Positions 49,336-58,025 of a stretch of DNA of 64,000 nucleotides are shown one piece after another. The DNA comes from Flavobacteriales bacterium (GTDB taxonomy: Bacteria > Bacteroidota > Bacteroidia > Flavobacteriales_F > PHOS-HE28): positions 1,798,001 through 1,862,000 of the forward strand of contig JADJOI010000003.1 in assembly GCA_016713875.1 (NCBI GenBank). The letters are read 5' to 3'. Within the stretch, counting starts at the first letter, position 1, and the number at the start of each line of letters is the position of its first letter. Both the position numbers and the translations under genes were made by a program. The notes beneath the pieces are model-generated. The model was not told the DNA's origin, searched no databases, and was given only the letters and a program-made list of their open reading frames with translations.

Positions 49336-50855
49336 TCCGTCACCTCTTCCTTGGGGCCGGGCTAATCGTAAGCTCGTCACTGTTCGGTCAATCTCGGAAT
49401 TACAACGTATTGTTCGGTTCCAACTACTGGTTGAACCTGTACAACGAGGTGGCCACCGTGATCCCCTGCTCATGGTCCATCACCAAGCGGAGCGCCAGCA
49501 TCAGCGAATCGGATGGCGCCCTGAGCCTGGTGGTGGATGAGACCGGCATCCACAACGCCAACTTCGACCTGGTGCAGGGCGGCGGCACGCAGGACCTGGG
49601 CTGGCCGGCCGAGCTGGCCAGCCTGCTCATCCTGCCCAAGCCCGGTGCCCCGCAGCACTACGCGGTGTTCGTCAACACCACGGAGGCCACCAAGCAGGCC
49701 GGATACGTGGAGGTGGACATGAGCGCCAACGGCGGGGCCGGGGCCGTGGTGGGGACGGGCACCACTTGGTACATGACCGGCTGCACGGCGAAGCTGGCGG
49801 CCACCCTGCACGCCAACGGCAGCGACTACTGGATCCTCCAGCACGCCGATGGGTCCAACGCCTTCCAGGCGTACGTGTTCAATGCATCCGGGCTGGCACT
49901 GACCCCGGTGATCTCCAACACGGGGCCCGTGATCGGCCCCACGGGCACCTCGGCGAAATTCTCGTCGGACTACCATGGCGATATGCGCTTTTCCGTGATG
50001 GGGGAACAGTTGTTCATGGGTTACGCTCACACCCAGGATACCGCAGCCTCGGCGCTGTTCTGGTTCGATCCGGCGTCCGGCTCGGTTCTTCTGCGGACCG
50101 ATGCGCTGCTGCCAGCCACTCGTATCATCGATAACTTCACCGGCGATACACTGTTCATCCGGAAACGTGCGGACTTCGTCTGCGGGGTGGATATCGCGCC
50201 GAGCGGCAGCCATGCTTACGTCTGCATCTTGGACACGGCGCGCAGCGATAGCGGATACAACCAGAGCGTTGTCCTCCAATACGATCTCGGGCTTCCGGAT
50301 CCAGAGATCGCGCGGAGCGCGCTCGGAAAGGACGGCTCATTCGCTGGCCTCTCACCTTGGGGCGAGGACACCACGGGAAACAACCTCTTGTTCGGAGCCG
50401 ATGGTAAACTGTATTTGCGAGGACTCTACGCTGGCGGCGGCTCCCTCTTGCGTCTACCAGAATTGCCGATAACACTTGCTGGCCCACCGATCAACTGGGA
50501 GTACATCTACATGGGGAGCAGCAATTTCGGTACCTGGGGCCTGCCCCTCTTCTGCAAGCGTTACCACGACAGCGAGCCGGTCTGGCTGGGGGTACCCGAG
50601 CGGCAGGCGGCGGCCTCCTTCCGGGCCGTGCCCAACCCGATCGCCGAGCGGGGTGCCTTGGTGTGGGGTGATAGCCCACCGCCTGACCACTTGATCTGGC
50701 GCGACGCCATGGGGCGCATGGTGCGCTCGGAGCCTGCCATGAACAATGGCCCGACCACGGTGCTCGCGCGCAAGGAACTTCCTGCCGGGCTTTACGTGCT
50801 GGAGGTATTCCGCAAGGGCAAGCCCTTGGGCAGCACCCGGGTGTTGATCGAGTAG
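49329..50855 (+). CDS. Secreted protein with T9SS type A sorting domain
   Basis: 508 residues from the ATG at 49329 (signal peptide VVRHLFLGAGLIVSSSLFGQ), overlapping the previous stop. The body begins NYNVLFGSNYWLNLY and reads like a beta-propeller (repeated hydrophobic strands with GADGKLYLRGLYAGGGSL); no enzyme motif is seen. The last 80 residues (FRAVPNPIAERGALVWGD ... DAMGRMVRSE ... ELPAGLYVLEVFRKG) are a type A T9SS signal. The neighbouring small secreted gene may supply a partner. Comparable proteins in the phylum are annotated only as T9SS sorting-domain proteins. Confidence 0.8.
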   Translation: MVVRHLFLGAGLIVSSSLFGQSRNYNVLFGSNYWLNLYNEVATVIPCSWSITKRSASISESDGALSLVVDETGIHNANFDLVQGGGTQDLGWPAELASLLILPKPGAPQHYAVFVNTTEATKQAGYVEVDMSANGGAGAVVGTGTTWYMTGCTAKLAATLHANGSDYWILQHADGSNAFQAYVFNASGLALTPVISNTGPVIGPTGTSAKFSSDYHGDMRFSVMGEQLFMGYAHTQDTAASALFWFDPASGSVLLRTDALLPATRIIDNFTGDTLFIRKRADFVCGVDIAPSGSHAYVCILDTARSDSGYNQSVVLQYDLGLPDPEIARSALGKDGSFAGLSPWGEDTTGNNLLFGADGKLYLRGLYAGGGSLLRLPELPITLAGPPINWEYIYMGSSNFGTWGLPLFCKRYHDSEPVWLGVPERQAAASFRAVPNPIAERGALVWGDSPPPDHLIWRDAMGRMVRSEPAMNNGPTTVLARKELPAGLYVLEVFRKGKPLGSTRVLIE

Positions 50856-50872
50856 TCCGCCCGTTCAAGAAC

Positions 50873-50900
50873 GCGGACCCCGCCACGGGCGGGGTCCGTT
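50873..50900. terminator. Bidirectional terminator between convergent genes
   Basis: CGGACCCCGCC-ACG-GGCGGGGTCCG is a perfect 11-bp stem with a 3-base loop (50874-50898), centred in the 64-bp gap between the T9SS gene (plus) and the barrel gene (minus). Confidence 0.75.
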
Positions 50901-50919
50901 CGTTCATCCGGCCCAACGG

Positions 50920-52614
50920 CTAGAACGCGTAGCTCGCCCCGCCGATCAGCAGGGTGCGCTGCACGGGGTAGCGGTACCAGCGCTCGTAGCGGCTGGCGCT
51001 GAGGTTGCTGGCCTGCAGGAACACGCTGAGCCGCTTGGTGTAGCGGTACTCCGCCCCCAGGTGCAGGTCCACGAAGCCGTTGAGCTCCACCACTTCGGTG
51101 CGGTCGGGGCTGGTATCCTGCACGCTGCTCCACACCGGGCTGAAGGCCTTGCGCTTGCCCATCAGCACGGCGTCCAGCTTCACGATGAGCTTCTCGCGCA
51201 GGCTGTACTGCCCCCCCAGGGTCAGCTGGTACGGGGGCAGGTTCCAGGGCTCGACCTGGTCGCCCATGGTGTAGTTGAAGATGTCGAGGCGGGCGTGGGC
51301 CCGGATGCCGCGTCCCGCATCGTAGCTGATGTCGCCGCTCACGTCCAGCACCTGCATGTCGTCGTACACCGGGGCGAACTGGTTGCCGAAGCTGTTGAAC
51401 GCCTCGGTGACGTAGAGCAGGCGGTCCTTCCAGCCGCTGTAGCTCACGCGCACATCGAAGCCCAGGGTGCTGCTGAGGCTGCCGCGCAGGCCGCCGTACA
51501 GGTCGTAAAGCAGGCTGGTGTTGGCCAGTGCCGGGGCGGCTTCGGTCCAAGGGTTCTCCTGGGTGATGCTGCGCAGGCTGTTGCGGCGGCGCTGCCCGTC
51601 CACCCCGATGTAGGGCACCAGGATGTCGTCGAACAGGCTGTAGCTCAAATAGGCCTGCGGGAACACGTGGAAGCTGGTCTTCGCAAGCGCATCCACCGTG
51701 ATGCCGGCGCCGACGCGCACCACATAGCGCTCACCCCGGGTGCTCACCGAGGGCGTCAGCGTCACCATCGTGCCGTTCTGGCGGAAGTTGGGCACGGTGT
51801 CGCTGGCCAGGCCCGTGTAGGCGTTGTTGTCGATCAGCAGCTGTCCGGCGTAGGTCTCCGAGCCCACCTGTTTGCCGGCCTCGGCCACGAAGCGGATATT
51901 GGTCTCCCGGCTACCGGTCTTGTTGGTGTAGTAGCGGGCATCCAGCCGCACGTCGTGGGCCAGGGCCGCACTATCGGCATACAGGCTGCGGACGCGGGCG
52001 GTGAAGCCCATGTCGTTGTACACCTGGCGGGGGTTGGGCACCTCCAGGCCCAGGGTGTCGAAGCCCTCGGTGCGGAAGCCGTAGTAGCCCACGCCGCGCC
52101 GGGCATAGTCCCCCCGGATCTGGATGGCGTGGTGGCGCAGCATGCGCGTGTAGAAGGCATCGACCGAGTTGAAGCTGTAGTCGCTCGGCCCCACGTCCTT
52201 CAAGCCGCCGGCGCTGCTGAAGTGCTTGAGGTGGATGCCGTAGGCGTCCTTCTTGCTGCGCCCCTGGTCGTAGTACAGCTCGCCCAGCGGGGTGTTGTAC
52301 AGGCCGAAACCGAGCTTCACGAAGCCCTTGTACAGGCGTTCGTTGGCCTGCGACACGCTGAGCTTGGCCGGGGCGATGCTGTCCACCTTCACCGGCAGCC
52401 GGGCCTGCACGGGTTGCACCGTGTAAGTGATGGTGCGCTCGGGCACCACCGTGTCCAGCAGGGCGGGCCGCTGGTAGATCTTCTGCACGTCGGCGATGGT
52501 GGGGTTGTAGATCCCGTGGATGTAGTACTGCCCGCCGGGCGTGCTGCCTTCCTGAGCGGCCACGCACAGCGGCAGGCCCAGGACCAGGGGGAGCAGGAGG
52601 TGGCGCACGCTCAT
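50920..52614 (-). CDS. Outer-membrane beta-barrel protein, TonB-receptor-like without plug
   Basis: 564 residues. Signal peptide MSVRHLLLPLVLGLPLCVAAQ. From about residue 100 the sequence alternates polar and aromatic residues as in barrel strands and ends with YRYPVQRTLLIGGASYAF, a C-terminal aromatic residue as for BamA-inserted barrels. There is no carboxypeptidase-like or plug domain of a normal TonB receptor; the N-terminal part (GIYNPTIADVQKIYQRPALLDTVVP) is a short linker. The start overlaps the TPR gene stop by ATGA. In several flavobacteria a TPR gene and a 'TonB receptor-like' barrel lie beside ftsE, which suggests a linked envelope function. Confidence 0.7.
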   Translation of the reverse strand: MSVRHLLLPLVLGLPLCVAAQEGSTPGGQYYIHGIYNPTIADVQKIYQRPALLDTVVPERTITYTVQPVQARLPVKVDSIAPAKLSVSQANERLYKGFVKLGFGLYNTPLGELYYDQGRSKKDAYGIHLKHFSSAGGLKDVGPSDYSFNSVDAFYTRMLRHHAIQIRGDYARRGVGYYGFRTEGFDTLGLEVPNPRQVYNDMGFTARVRSLYADSAALAHDVRLDARYYTNKTGSRETNIRFVAEAGKQVGSETYAGQLLIDNNAYTGLASDTVPNFRQNGTMVTLTPSVSTRGERYVVRVGAGITVDALAKTSFHVFPQAYLSYSLFDDILVPYIGVDGQRRRNSLRSITQENPWTEAAPALANTSLLYDLYGGLRGSLSSTLGFDVRVSYSGWKDRLLYVTEAFNSFGNQFAPVYDDMQVLDVSGDISYDAGRGIRAHARLDIFNYTMGDQVEPWNLPPYQLTLGGQYSLREKLIVKLDAVLMGKRKAFSPVWSSVQDTSPDRTEVVELNGFVDLHLGAEYRYTKRLSVFLQASNLSASRYERWYRYPVQRTLLIGGASYAF

Positions 52615-55600
52615 TCCTCTTCGGCGTTGGGGTGGCTGTCGTTCACCGGCACCTCGATGTCGTCCTGCGGGGCGGGCGTGGTCTGCTGCACCTCGCTGGC
52701 CAGGATGGCGTCCAGGCGGGTGCGGGCCTGCTGCACCAGGGCGGGATCCTGCACATGGTCGATCACGCTCTGCAGGGTGGCCTTGGCCTGGAAGGGATCG
52801 TTGAGCTGCATGTACACATCGCCCAGCAGGATGAAGCCGCGGGCCTTCCAGTGCTCGTAGCTGGGGTACTTCTGCACCAGCTGGAACACCTCCTGTTCGG
52901 CGTCGCGGCCGCGCTGCTGCATGAAGCGCACATAGGCCATGTGGTAGCGGGCCTCAGCGCCGAAGGCGTTGGTGCTGGCCTGGGCCACGGCCTTGTAGGC
53001 GGTGTAGGCCTTGTCCAGCTCGTTGGTGTTCAGCGCGCGGGCGGCGGCGAGCAGCCCGGCCTCGGCCTTCAGGTCAGCGCTGATGCCGGGCTCCAGCAGC
53101 ACCTTCTCGGCGGCCTGCGCGGCATCGTCCGGACGGCCCAGTTCGCGAAGGCAGCGCATGCGCCCCACCTTGGCCGCCAGCACGTTCTGGGGGATGGCCG
53201 CCACCTGTTCCAACCGGGTGAAGTGCTGCAAGGCCCCCTCCCACCGCTGCTCGCGGAACAGGATGTCGCTGGCGCCGAAGAGGGCGCTCTCCAGCAGGTC
53301 CGGGGTGCCCGCCGCGGCCACGGCCTCCAGGTCGGGCAGGGCCTCGGTGTAGCGCTTGGCGCGGTAAGCGCAATCGCCCCGGTAGTAGCGCGCGTGGATG
53401 GCGAAGGCCCCCTGGGGATACTTGGCCAGGTAGTCCCCGAAGGCCCCGATGGCCTGGTCGCACTTGTCGTCGAAGTAGAGCGCCTCCGCGCTGCGGTAGT
53501 ACTTCTCGTCGAGGTCCAGGCTGGCCGGGTCCACGAAGTTCAGCGAGCGCAGGTAGGTCTCGTACTCGCCCACCTTGCCCTGCTCCACGTAGATGCTCTC
53601 GATGCCGGCGAGCGCATCGCGCGAGCCCTCCACGGTGGGGTACTGCGCCACGATGGCCTTGAACGCCTGCAGGGCGCGGTCCGCATCGCCCTGCCGCTTG
53701 TGCACCAGGGCGCTCTGCAGCATGCTCTGCCGCACATGGGGGCTGTGGGGGTGCTGCTGCACCACCTGCTCGTAGTAGCCCAGCGCGTCGGCGTCCTTGT
53801 CCAGGTTGATGTAGGTCTCGGCGAGCTGGAACTTGGCGTCGGCGGCGAAGCGCGAGTTCGGCCGGTCGGTGAGCAGCGAGCGGAGCACGGCGATCTTCTC
53901 GGTGAACTTCTGGTCGAGGCCGAGGCACACGCCCTTCTGGTACAGGGCGTAGTCCTTGTCCACGGTGCCGGCCTTGATGGCCTGGTCGTAGTACGCCACG
54001 GCCTGTTCCTCGTCCTTGGCCAGGTAGTACAGGTCGCCGATGCGCAGCAGGGCGTCGGCGCGCTGCTTCGCGTCAGTGCGCGGCGCGGCGGTGTACCGGC
54101 GGAAGGCGGTGAGGGATTCATCGTACTGCTTCAGCTTGAAGTAGGCGTAGCCCATGCTGTAGCTGGCCTGCTCGTAGAGGTCGGTGGCGTAGGCGCCCGG
54201 GCTGTTGCGCAGGTCATCGTACTTGCGCAGGGCCTGCTCCTGCTCACCGGCTCCATAGTAGGATTCACCCATCCAGTAGTGGCAGCGGGCGTTCACCACC
54301 GGGTCCATCGGGAACTTGAGCGCCCGCTGGAAGGCCTTGGCGGCGTCGGCGTAGCGGCGGCCATCATAGAGCTCCACGCCGCGGTCGTGCGCCAGGCGCT
54401 GGTAGGTGGACTTCAGCCGCGTGTCCTTGTCGCGGATCTCGTCCAGCGCCTCGAGCGCGGCCTCGTAGTTGCGCGACTTCAGGAACACGTCCACGAGGAA
54501 GCCGTAGGCCTCGTCGCGGCGCGGGGTGTCCGGGTACTTCTTCAGGTAGTCGCGTAAGGCGATGATGGCCTCGCTGTACGGGTCGAAGCTCAGCTCGTAG
54601 GCGAGCTTGGCGTAGTTGAACAGCGCATCCTCGGTGATGCGGGCGTCGAAGCCCAGCTGGTAGGCGCGCTTGAAGGCGTTGCGGGCGTAGTTCTTCTCCT
54701 TCAGGGCCAGATAGCAGTCGGCCATGTGGTACACGGCCAGTTGGCTCAGGCTATCGTCCTCGGTGGTCACCAGGGTGAATTGGGACAGGGCCTTCTGGTG
54801 GTCGCCGGCCTTGTAGTAGGCATGGCCCAACTGATAGCGCTCGGTGCGGCCCACGCCGGCCCCGCGGGCGATGGCCTTTTCGAGGTAGGGTACAGCCTCA
54901 GCGTAGCGCCCGGTGCGGTAGTGAGCCTCGCCCGCCAGGCGGTTGATCTCGCCGATGCGCTTGGTGCCCTCGGGGTCTTCGAGCAGCGGCTTGGTGTAGG
55001 CGATCACCTCGTCGTAGTGGCCTTGCATGAAGTGGATCTCGGCGATGTAGAAGGGCACGATGCGCCCGAAGGAGGGATCGTCGCGCAGCTGCTCGAACAC
55101 GGGCAGGGCGGTGGCATAGCGGCCCCGCTCATAGTCGATGTGGGCCGTATAGTAGCGGGCCGGCACGGCGTAAGGGCCGGTGCCATCCTTGACCCGCCCG
55201 AAGGCGGTTAGCGCGTGCTCGGTATGCCCCTCCTGGAAGTGGGCGTAGCCGTGCTTGAAGTGGAACTCCTCGGCATCGGCGGCACCCAGCGCGGTAGCGT
55301 CCACCTGCACGGCCCAGGCCAGGCAGTCGGTCCACCGCTTGCTGGTGAAATAGTGGCGGAAGAGCTCGAAGCGGACGGCGGCCACATGCGGGTCCTCGGG
55401 GTGCTCGTCCATGAAGCGGAGCAGCCGGACGGGCGCATCCTGGTGGAAGAGGCGGACGGCGCTGAGGGCGCTGAGGAACTCGGCCTCGATGCGCACGGGG
55501 GCCTTGGCGTCGCGCGTGGCCTCGGCGATGCGGTCCAGCTCGTATTGTGCGGCGGTGTACTGGGCCTTGTCGAACAGGTCGCGGGCGTGGTCGATGGCGG

Positions 55601-55715
55601 CGCGGGGGCGCTCGTAATGGGCCGGCCGCTGGGCCCCGGCCACCACCGCCAGCAGCAGGGCCAGGGCCAGCGCGGCAGAGCGCGGACGGCATGGCGGGCG
55701 GCGGAGGGTCTTCAT
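52611..55715 (-). CDS. Large periplasmic TPR protein
   Basis: 1,034 residues from the ATG at 55715; signal peptide near SAALALALLLAVVAGAQ. Almost the whole protein is TPR-like helix pairs, e.g. HYDEVIAYTKPLLEDPEGT, GRYAEAVPYLEKAIARGAG, RYADAAKAFQRALKFPMD, KQYDESLTAFRRYT, DADALGYYEQVVQQHPHS; roughly 20 or more repeats. No enzymatic domain. The acidic tail is DDIEVPVNDSHPNAEEE. Probably a periplasmic scaffold that works with the barrel protein, to which it is translationally coupled (ATGA). Divergent from ftsE with a 173-bp gap. Confidence 0.85.
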   Translation of the reverse strand: MKTLRRPPCRPRSAALALALLLAVVAGAQRPAHYERPRAAIDHARDLFDKAQYTAAQYELDRIAEATRDAKAPVRIEAEFLSALSAVRLFHQDAPVRLLRFMDEHPEDPHVAAVRFELFRHYFTSKRWTDCLAWAVQVDATALGAADAEEFHFKHGYAHFQEGHTEHALTAFGRVKDGTGPYAVPARYYTAHIDYERGRYATALPVFEQLRDDPSFGRIVPFYIAEIHFMQGHYDEVIAYTKPLLEDPEGTKRIGEINRLAGEAHYRTGRYAEAVPYLEKAIARGAGVGRTERYQLGHAYYKAGDHQKALSQFTLVTTEDDSLSQLAVYHMADCYLALKEKNYARNAFKRAYQLGFDARITEDALFNYAKLAYELSFDPYSEAIIALRDYLKKYPDTPRRDEAYGFLVDVFLKSRNYEAALEALDEIRDKDTRLKSTYQRLAHDRGVELYDGRRYADAAKAFQRALKFPMDPVVNARCHYWMGESYYGAGEQEQALRKYDDLRNSPGAYATDLYEQASYSMGYAYFKLKQYDESLTAFRRYTAAPRTDAKQRADALLRIGDLYYLAKDEEQAVAYYDQAIKAGTVDKDYALYQKGVCLGLDQKFTEKIAVLRSLLTDRPNSRFAADAKFQLAETYINLDKDADALGYYEQVVQQHPHSPHVRQSMLQSALVHKRQGDADRALQAFKAIVAQYPTVEGSRDALAGIESIYVEQGKVGEYETYLRSLNFVDPASLDLDEKYYRSAEALYFDDKCDQAIGAFGDYLAKYPQGAFAIHARYYRGDCAYRAKRYTEALPDLEAVAAAGTPDLLESALFGASDILFREQRWEGALQHFTRLEQVAAIPQNVLAAKVGRMRCLRELGRPDDAAQAAEKVLLEPGISADLKAEAGLLAAARALNTNELDKAYTAYKAVAQASTNAFGAEARYHMAYVRFMQQRGRDAEQEVFQLVQKYPSYEHWKARGFILLGDVYMQLNDPFQAKATLQSVIDHVQDPALVQQARTRLDAILASEVQQTTPAPQDDIEVPVNDSHPNAEEE

Positions 55716-55888
55716 CAAGCGACCAAAGATCCTGGGCGGGCCAGGGAGGCAAGGCGTGCGCCGTTCGGACTTATCCACGCGGAACTGTTCATGCGACGCA
55801 CGGGCCGCACACCCTCAACGCGGGGGGCCGCAGGGAAATTTTCCACCTTTGGGGCCCCGCGTCCCGCAAGGGTTCCACGCGGACCAGC

Positions 55889-56572
55889 ATGAGCGACGCC
55901 CCTGTGATCGAGCTGCGCGCCGCGCGCATCTTCCAGCGCGAGAACCTGGTGCTGAACCTGGTGGACCTCACCGTGTCGAAGGGTGAGTTCATCTACCTCA
56001 TCGGCCGCACCGGCACGGGCAAGAGCAGCCTGATGCGCACGCTGTACGGCGACCTGCCGCTGCGCGAGGGCGAAGGGCGCTGCTGCGGCTTCGACCTGCG
56101 CACGCTGAAGCGGGGCCAGGTGCCCTATCTGCGGCGGAAGATCGGCATCGTGTTCCAGGACTTCCAGCTGCTCGGCGACCGCACGGTGAACGAGAACCTG
56201 CTCTTCGTGATGAAGGCCACCGGGTGGACGGACCGCAAGCGCATGGACCAGCGGGCGGCCGAAGTGCTGGAGAAGGTGGGGCTGAGCACCAAGGGCTACA
56301 AGATGCCCCATGAGCTCAGCGGTGGCGAACAGCAGCGCGTGAGCATCGCCCGTGCGCTGGTGAACGACCCGGAGCTGATCCTGGCCGACGAACCCACCGG
56401 CAACCTCGACCCCGAGACCACCGGCGGCATCCTGGACCTGCTGTACAGCATCAGCCAGAGCGGCCGCTGCGTGCTGATGGCCACGCACGACTACACCCAC
56501 ATGCGCTCCCTCAACGCGCGCGTGGTGCGCTGCCACGACGGCAAGCTGCTGGAGGAACGGATGAGCGCCTAG
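55889..56572 (+). CDS. ftsE: Cell-division ATP-binding protein FtsE
   Basis: 227 residues from the ATG at 55889 (MSDAPVIELRAARIFQREN); longer frames upstream have no support. ABC motifs: Walker A GRTGTGKSS, Q-loop VFQDFQLL, signature LSGGEQQR, Walker B LILADEPTGNLD, and H-loop ATHDY. It matches FtsE, the ATPase that with FtsX regulates cell-wall hydrolases at the septum. ftsX is not adjacent, as is usual in this phylum. Divergent from the TPR/barrel pair. Confidence 0.9.
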   Translation: MSDAPVIELRAARIFQRENLVLNLVDLTVSKGEFIYLIGRTGTGKSSLMRTLYGDLPLREGEGRCCGFDLRTLKRGQVPYLRRKIGIVFQDFQLLGDRTVNENLLFVMKATGWTDRKRMDQRAAEVLEKVGLSTKGYKMPHELSGGEQQRVSIARALVNDPELILADEPTGNLDPETTGGILDLLYSISQSGRCVLMATHDYTHMRSLNARVVRCHDGKLLEERMSA

Positions 56573-56906
56573 GCCCGGGTCTGTCCGATGTGCGGACCGC
56601 GAACGGTGCCCCGCACCCCTGCACCTCTCCACCACCGAACCGCTGCACCCCAGCTTCCAGCCACCAGCCACCGGCCACCAGCCTCCAGCCACCGGCCTCC
56701 AGCCACCGGCCTCCAGCCGCCCGCCTCAGGCCTCCAGCCTCCGCGCCCTCTGCCCCTTTGCGTGAGGTCAAGTCCCCTGTTGCCGTCAGGTCCCCTCGGA
56801 ATTCTGACTCAGTGGACGCACTCGAACTCCCCACACCCGTTGCCCCTCCGCGTGAGCTTCGGTCGCACCCTCGCACTCTTCCACCCTCGCACTTTCCCCC
56901 CCGCGT
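56573..56906. repeat. Non-coding 334-bp tract of short degenerate repeats
   Basis: After ftsE there is no gene. 56636-56745 is a string of 7-base units CCAGCCA/CCGGCCT/CCACCGG; 56745-56768 reads CCTCCGCGCCCTCTGCCCCTTTGCG (inverse of CGCAAAG/CGCGGAG units); 56862-56900 reads CACCCTCGCACTCTTCCACCCTCGCAC, inverse of the GTGCGAGGGTGGA units at 16680-16710. These are dispersed, low-complexity heptamer repeats. No promoter or terminator can be singled out. Confidence 0.7.
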
Positions 56907-58025
56907 TCAGCGCAGCAGGTCCACGATGGTTTGAGCGTTGCGGCGATTGCTGAAGCGCTCCTCCAGCACGGTGATGCGGCGTTCCAGCGTGCTGCCATTG
57001 GCGGGCTTGGCCATGCAGGCCTGGATGCTGAGCCGCATGTGCTCGGGGTCGTCATGCACCAGGCAGAGGTCCTCCAGGCCGGTGTCCTTCACCATGGGGC
57101 TGTTGCACACCACGTGGCGGCCGGTGAAGAGGCAGAGCAGGAGCTTGAGCTTGATGCCCGTGGCCTGGAAGGTGGGCAGCACGTTCACCTGGGCCTGCCG
57201 GACCAGCTCGGTGATCTCGGCGGTGGGGATGTTCTCGCGGAGCTTCACGTTGGTGGAGCCGGCCACGGCGGCACGCAGCTCCTTGCTGGCCCCGCTGCCG
57301 GCGATCACCAGGGGCACGGGCAGCTCGTTGAACACCTCGTTCACCAAGTAGAGGGCGGCCTGGTCGTTCTCCGGCACGCTGAGGGCGCCGTGGTAGAGGC
57401 AGAAGCGACCCAGCCCGCCCGGCACGTCCACCCGGCCGCTGGGGTGGAAGGCGGGCACATGCACCACGCGGGGGAAATGCGCGGCGAAGTAGGCCTGGTC
57501 GTTGGGTGAGATGGCCAGCAGCGCATCGGCCTCGCTCAGCACCGGCTCGAAGCGCTTCAGCTTGCGGGCCTCCTGGGTGAAGTAGGTGCGCTTGAAGGTG
57601 CCCCGCTCCGCCTTGGCCAGCGCGTCGTAGTAGTCGTGCTCCACGTTGTGCGTGCGCACCAGCCGCTGGCGACCGGCCAGGCGCGGATCGCCCAGGAAGT
57701 AGCAGGAGTGCAGGCCCTCGAACAGGATGGGGTGCTCGTCCATCGCCAGCCGGTCCAGCAGCTCGTCGCTGCGGCGGCTCACCACCACGTAGGGCAGGCT
57801 GCTGAAGAGCAGGTGCTTGCTGGTGCTGCGCGGGTAGTAGTGCACGCTGGCGCAGAACCGGTCGAGCTCTTCCGCGGGCTTGCGGCCGTAGGTGTAACAG
57901 TGCAGGTGCACCCGCACGCCGAGCTCGGCGAGGGCCGCGGCCTTGTGGTACACATCGATCACCCCGCCATAGTCCGGCGGGGCGGGCACGTCGAAGCTGA
58001 CGATATGCAGGTGGCGCTCAGCCAA
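56907..58025 (-). CDS. Glycosyltransferase, GT4-like
   Basis: 372 residues if TTG at 58025 is the start (LAERHLHIVSFDVPAPPDYGG); the frame is open further up but overlaps the preceding gene. The N-terminal Rossmann lobe (VSFDVPAPPDYGGVIDVYHKA) binds the acceptor; the C-terminal lobe has the GT4-like LYHGALSVPENDQAA, VIAGSG, and TFQATGIKLKLLLCLFTGRHVVCN near the donor site. It may add a sugar in cell-surface polysaccharide or lipid glycosylation; donor and acceptor are unknown. Its start overlaps the stop of the other glycosyltransferase (TTGGCTGA), so the two are coupled. Confidence 0.75.
   Translation of the reverse strand: MAERHLHIVSFDVPAPPDYGGVIDVYHKAAALAELGVRVHLHCYTYGRKPAEELDRFCASVHYYPRSTSKHLLFSSLPYVVVSRRSDELLDRLAMDEHPILFEGLHSCYFLGDPRLAGRQRLVRTHNVEHDYYDALAKAERGTFKRTYFTQEARKLKRFEPVLSEADALLAISPNDQAYFAAHFPRVVHVPAFHPSGRVDVPGGLGRFCLYHGALSVPENDQAALYLVNEVFNELPVPLVIAGSGASKELRAAVAGSTNVKLRENIPTAEITELVRQAQVNVLPTFQATGIKLKLLLCLFTGRHVVCNSPMVKDTGLEDLCLVHDDPEHMRLSIQACMAKPANGSTLERRITVLEERFSNRRNAQTIVDLLR

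Noticed and set aside
56588..56953. Short plus-strand Pro/Ser-rich open frames after ftsE
   Set aside because: They are translations of the heptamer repeats in three frames, without start signals.
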